DNA from: Dimorphilus gyrociliatus
Lineage: Eukaryota; Annelida; Polychaeta; Dinophilidae
Length of the DNA stretch: 64,000 nt
NCBI GenBank assembly: GCA_904063045.1
Contig: CAJFCJ010000018.1
Location: 496,001 to 560,000 of the forward strand
Reading direction: 5' to 3'
Shown here: piece by piece, positions 59,350 to 64,000 of the stretch
Layout: the number at the start of each line of letters is the position of its first letter
Numbering within the stretch: position 1 is the first letter of the stretch
Position numbers and translations under genes: made by a program
Notes under the pieces: generated by a model
Database searches by the model: none
The model's input: only the letters and a program-made list of their open reading frames with translations
What the model was told of the DNA's origin: nothing

Positions 59350-61765
59350 ATGGAAGCTCTTGTAGGAGCTCGTTTTGTTAAAATTAGGAGGTTTTTTATG
59401 TTAATTCTACCCCGAGAAGCTCTTCTTGAAAAAGTGGACGATATTCCAGATTATATTCAAGAAGTGATAGATTTAATCTGTTATTAACAAAAAATAGCTA
59501 TAGTCTATGCTTTTTTAGGCGATTCCTATTTTTCTCTCCTTTATTATTTTAGAAGCATTTTTCTTGGCTCTGAGGAGAAAACCTATACCGAGGCTTAATG
59601 ATGCATTTTCCTCAATTTCAGCAGGATTATTACAAATTGCATTCAGGTATATTTTTCTTGAGGCGCCATCTTACGATTTACACAAAAAATTGGTAGTACC
59701 ATAGTCGGTAATATAGAAGTCATTTCTTATTGTTGGATATGGAAACAATTCCGATTACTCGAAATGGATTGGAATTCATCAATAACTTTTTATACCTGCT
59801 TCTTTTGTGTGGATTTTCAATATTATTGGCTGCATAGATGCTCACATGGTATACATTAATCTTTTGTTTATCAAATAATATATTCATATTTTCAACATTA
59901 GAAGTGCACTTCATGTGGGCCGCTCATCAAGCACATCATAGCTCTGAAGATTACAATTTTACAACAGCTCTAAGACAATCTTGTCTTCAACAGTTTCACG
60001 CTTGGTTATTTTTTGCCCCTATAGCTTTATTTGTACCACCCCAAGTATACGTTGTTCATCATTATTTTAATTTACTCTGGCAATTTTGGCTTCATACTGA
60101 GATAATTGGAGATCTTGGTTTCTTAGAAAGTGTACTCAACACCCCAAAGCATCATCGGGTTCATCACGGTCGAAATAAATATTGTGTTGATAAAAATTAC
60201 GGCGGAATACTAATTATTTGGGATCATGCTTTCGGTAAAATAATTACAGTCTTTTAATAGAAGGTGACATTCACTAAGATCCCTGATACATATGTCGTTT
60301 AAATGCCATTCCTATAAACTAAAATCTAGTTTAAGCGAATTTGAAAAAGTAACTAACCACAACAGGATCGTTTGCTAAAGAAAAAGACAATGTAATTTAT
60401 GGTTTAGTGAAGCCGTTGAGCTCATGGAATCCTTTCGAAATTCAGGTGATTGCAGCATATTGTTCAGGTTTTTTGTATTAACTAAATTAAACTGGTCGAC
60501 TTATGAATTGAGTCAAACTGCAGTATATAATTTAAGAAAGTCCGGTATTCGGTATGAAACTGAAAAAATTTCCTCTCAAGTATAGAAAATTTTTATTGAA
60601 ACTCAGAGAAAATATCTAACGCCCTATCGAATTAAGCTGGTGAAGTACTTATATAATCGATTAATGAGAGTGACTGGCCAGCTTGATCGACTAGATAAAT
60701 TGCGATTCATTTTCCCTGTGAAAATTTTCTATGATTAGCAAATCATTTTCTTGGTAGAACCGTCTTTTTTTGATCAATTAATTACATATCTGATCATTAT
60801 TTCAGTTTCTAAACGGCTTTCTTTTCAGTTTCATGTTTGGAACAGACTTGTTAAAAATATCTACAAAAGCGATCGTTGGCGGACTAAGCTAAAAATCCTC
60901 TTTTATAGTCCATCCTTTGGTTCAAAGTCAAAAAGCTCTCAAGTAAAATATTATTTTTTATAGTAGACTCTGACTCTCTAAAAACATTAATTTGTCATAT
61001 GCTGTATAGAGACATATATAGAATGTCTCACAAATATCTATATATTATATACTATATATAAATATATGCAGTATATATACGTACATAAAACACATAATTC
61101 AAACCTGGACTAATATCAAATTATTACAGCTGAATGAAGAAACTATGGACATTAAGAAAAAGTATGAAAAATGTCCGAAAACACCCTGCTTAATATATAT
61201 ATATGTGAATTTATTTTTCTGCTTCGGATTGTACATTACTTGCTCACAGGTTGCAAAAAAGGATTATATTAAGTAAATTTTTATTCGATTTCCTCCCTCA
61301 CAGTTGTGTTTTTTTCAACGTTTATTAATGGTTTCCTTAATCCTATATACAACATTTGTTAGTGGTCTTTACATGGAAAAGAGGTAAATTTTATTTCTAC
61401 TTTCTAAAAAAGGAAAAAAGCTGTAGGAGGTTCTTTCTACAAGTTGTTTCGATAGTTTACTACTGCATTAGGCGCTTTTACTTTTTGGTGCCACACTGAA
61501 TGCCAAATATCCCGTGACTGATTGTTTGCTGTTTATTATTATAAAGGCATTCTATCTGTCAGTTAAACTCTATTACTCACTATTTAAGCGTCAAATTTCA
61601 ATATATTACCAAGGTTACATCTGTATAGTAGTATTTACTATAATTATCGGCAACAATCTTTTTAAAAAAAGTTTTCATATGCGACAGATCATCTGCCAAA
61701 TTTCACGATGTCATAAGAATATTTTTATCTCTTCTGATGCTTTGTCGAATCATCCACATCGGTAG
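59350..61765 (+). CDS. AGMO: alkylglycerol monooxygenase (TMEM195 family)
   Basis: Exons 59350-59463, 59519-59646, 59697-59848, 59902-60234, 60366-60445, 60829-60942, 61130-61249, 61304-61383 and 61472-61765. The first seven join in frame to [115 protein letters not shown] and YGLVKP. The di-iron histidine motifs HRxxH, HQAHH and HHRVHH of the fatty-acid-hydroxylase superfamily are all present. AGMO is a tetrahydrobiopterin-dependent ER membrane enzyme that cleaves ether bonds of alkylglycerols. The second intron is only 50 nt (acceptor TTGGTAG). The junction between 61383 and 61472 is out of phase as drawn, so the hydrophobic C-terminus may include a micro-exon I missed. Confidence 0.92.
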
Positions 61766-62708
61766 TTTGTCAAATCTTCTTATATACACTTGGTTGTTTT
61801 TGAGCTTCATGTATTGTTATTTTTTATGTTGAAAAATAATTTTTTTCATTAGTATTATAAGATAGCAATTATATTATTATTTTAATGAAAAACTATTGAG
61901 TTCTCTAATCGTTACAATTTCTTTACTTTGCTCATCAGTTGTATAAACCCAAATGATATTTATATAATAAATAGATATTAAATTCAGTAGAAATAAATTT
62001 GTCAATAAAAAGCCAATAAAGAGTTTAGTTATCATTTTATGATACGGGTTTGAAGTATAGTGTTTACCAGAAACAAACTTCATTCCTATTCTAGTAGATA
62101 TACTCAATGCTAGGTAAAAAGAGGGAGAAGTTAAATTCAACAGCAAGTGGAAGACTGCTTCTTACTAGAATTTAAAAATAAAATGACTCTCTCCGAAATG
62201 GGTTTGAATTTTAAAGTGACGCCATTCTGGTTACTTTTATATATGTTATTGATTTTTCTCGACACCCTCGAGGTGGATTTGATTATTGGAGTTAGCTTGT
62301 CAAACCAGGCGTCATCTTAATGTCGAGACGTAATAGATCTATCAAGGGGGTAGAAGTAATTAGCAAGATCGATGTAAAATCTTTTCGAAAGAAAGTGAGA
62401 GTCAAAAGCTGCTTACAGTTTAAACTCAACTTCTGAACTTGAAGAATAATAAGTGAAAAATGCGCGTGTCAAAGATGATTATGATCCGGAAGACGTAATT
62501 TTTATCTGTCTTTTAAGCACACCTATATTCTATTTTGCACGATACAGTGAAATGCGAGATTTATTCACGTCATGTTTTCATTGAGTATATAACATATTAA
62601 ACAGAAATAAGACGTCTATGTTGTATTCGCATAGTGGTACACCAAGTGGTAGACCAGACTCACTCTCCAGGTGACGCTATTTTCGTCTTTGTTAATTCTT
62701 AACAGAAG
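61766..62708. other. intergenic region between AGMO and the GPCR
   Basis: About 0.9 kb. A minus-strand open frame of 89 codons at 61877-62146 has two hydrophobic stretches but no match I recognise and no supporting splice context. I do not call it a gene. Confidence 0.45.
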
Positions 62709-63236
62709 ATGACTTCGAGCAGTAACAATTCATCAGTTGCTGATTATAGAAATGAAAAATTGGCTTTAATTGAAATATATGTTCTCTCATGCATTCTTTT
62801 ATCTGCGATTGTTGGAAATTCGATTGTATTAGCATTACTCATCTATCGAAGAGGACGACGAAAATTAACTAATATAAAGTTGCTTATAATGCACTTGTCA
62901 TTGGCAGATCTTTTCGTTGCGTTCTTCAACGTTTTACCTCAGTTGGCTTGGGATGTTACTTTTCGCTTTCAGGGACCAGATAGTTTGTGCCGGCTAGTAA
63001 AATACTTTCAGGTATTCTTATTAATTTTTTTTTGAAGCTAAGAATTTGCCAAGTTTCTTATTGAATTCGTTGCCTCCCGCAGGTAGTTGCCATGTTTGCT
63101 TCCTCCTATATTCTGGTTACGACAGCGGTAGATAGATATGTTGCAGTTTGTCACCCACTCGTTTCTCATACCATAGGACGAAAAAGGGTTTATGTTCTTA
63201 TCTCTGTAGCTTGGGTATTATCCTTAATTTTCTCCG
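62709..63236 (+). CDS. class A GPCR, vasopressin/oxytocin- or CCAP-type receptor (N-terminal part)
   Basis: Two coding exons, 62709-63011 and 63083-63236, the first ending in phase 0, cover the N-terminus to TM4. The short N-terminus carries two N-glycosylation sites (NNSS and NSS, overlapping). TM1 has GNSIV. TM2 is [20 protein letters not shown], with the conserved LADL. The ECL1 stretch [19 protein letters not shown] is near-identical in pattern to vasopressin/oxytocin, CCAP and related peptide receptors and includes the TM3 disulfide Cys. TM3 ends in [10 protein letters not shown], the DRY motif. TM4 is [14 protein letters not shown]. The rest lies beyond the window, after a donor at 63237 (GTGAGC). 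It should signal through a G protein for a cyclic nonapeptide or similar neuropeptide. The exact ligand is open. Confidence 0.9.
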
Positions 63237-64000
63237 GTGAGCTCCTATTTCCCTTATAATTTAAGAATATTCTTTTCGCAAATTATAAATATCATATTAT
63301 CAATACTCAAATTCCTATAAACTCAATCGTAAATATTTAGAACTATTTGTGCTTCTGTATTATTTTCATATATAAAAAAAGATGTTTGATGGTTAGAATT
63401 TATTGAAAACTTTTGGGATATTTTAAGAGAATGTTAAGTTTTACATTAATAACAACCAGTCCGAGCCAAATACTTTTAAATAACATATCATTTCTTCGAT
63501 ACTATTATATACATGCGCTCAGTGGTCTCATTTATCCTTCCAATTTTGTATAGATGCAAGCTGAGAAACCTGCAATATCCGAATTTTTGCCGAATATGCT
63601 AATTATTTTTGTTCTAAGATACCTTATATTTAATAATCTAACAAAATGTACTAATGTTAATGAAAAATTTTCATATGAAAATTTACAAGATAGATATATA
63701 CGGCTAAGAAGTTGATAAGGTTTAAGAAATTTTATGACGTCATAGTGATAAAAATCACAGAAGCTTTCTGCCTTCTGCTCATATTCCATTAATATCAGAT
63801 TCAGGGACATTGAACTGATACTAATAGCTAGATTTAATTATTCTTAGCTTTGTCCAGTAGAATAGTTCTTCATATTTTTAAGTTTAAATAGTTTAAATAG
63901 TTTTTGGGACTCAATATTATTAACATGATGCAACAACATGATTTGACTTTTAAAGATTCACTTATTAAATTTTTGCTACAAAAATTTTATTAGACATTTC
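63237..64000 (+). other. intron of the GPCR gene, to the window edge
   Basis: It starts with a GTGAGC donor after TM4. No continuation exon (ECL2/TM5) is found before the window ends. Open frames here are spurious. Confidence 0.6.

Noticed and set aside
59646-59716. Apparent frameshift in AGMO between the [11 protein letters not shown] and EVISYCWIW segments
   Set aside because: Using the acceptor at 59695-59696 gives a 50-nt intron and an in-frame join that aligns with AGMO, so no frameshift is needed.
61877-62146. 89-codon minus-strand ORF with two hydrophobic stretches
   Set aside because: No recognisable homology, composition typical of AT-rich random frames, and no convincing splice context.
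1-64000. tRNA genes, rRNA, CRISPR arrays, transposase or reverse transcriptase
   Set aside because: I looked for T-loop-like GGTTCRA words, short regularly spaced repeats and polymerase or integrase motifs and found nothing convincing.

Overview
This window is eukaryotic nuclear DNA from an invertebrate animal. It is AT-rich, its genes are split by many GT-AG introns (some only about 50 nt, others up to 4 kb), and every gene I recognise is metazoan. The mix points to an arthropod or close relative, probably not a fly: Elk potassium channel, TRPM-type channel, GMC oxidoreductase with the arthropod layout, Sp factor with Btd box, alkylglycerol monooxygenase (AGMO), EFHB and a vasopressin/oxytocin-type receptor. 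The species cannot be fixed from the sequence alone. There are no prokaryotic features, no CRISPR array, no recognisable tRNA or rRNA, and no intact transposon.

Layout. 1-6.9 kb: N-terminal half of an Elk (KCNH) potassium channel, minus strand, running off the left edge. 7.5-11.7 kb: TRPM-like cation channel, minus. 14.2-16.3 kb: GMC oxidoreductase, plus. 17.7-18.5 kb: two-finger C2H2 protein, minus. 18.5-25.2 kb: gene-poor stretch full of (TA)n microsatellites. 25.2-27.4 kb: XRCC1, plus. 28.3-30.2 kb: Sp1/3/4-type factor, minus. 31.3-32.7 kb: F-box/LRR protein, minus. 33.5-34.3 kb: Rab5, minus, head to head with EFHB (35.5-37.8 kb, plus). 38.0-40.2 kb: PP2C-fold protein lacking metal ligands, minus. 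41.6-42.2 kb: HEXIM, minus. 43.6-46.9 kb: pentameric ligand-gated channel without a Cys-loop, plus. 47.7-54.9 kb: CLASP, plus. 56.7-59.2 kb: unrecognised protein with an N-terminal Ig-like fold and a C-terminal hydrophobic tail, plus. 59.3-61.8 kb: AGMO, plus. 62.7 kb to the end: first two coding exons of a class A GPCR, plus.

The genes do not form one pathway. They are housekeeping functions (Rab5 endosome traffic, XRCC1 repair, HEXIM/P-TEFb control, Sp transcription, CLASP microtubule dynamics, AGMO ether-lipid cleavage, EFHB axoneme) interspersed with excitability genes (Elk, TRPM, pLGIC, GPCR).

The most interesting items are: the Cys-less, signal-peptide-less pentameric channel with two alternative last exons; two enzyme-fold proteins (GMC and PP2C) that have each lost catalytic residues; a 625-residue Ig-like, apparently tail-anchored protein I cannot name; and three identical TAGATGGCGCTA 12-mers that resemble CTCF sites. 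Exon ends were placed by reading splice sites and checking frames by hand; uncertain ones are flagged.
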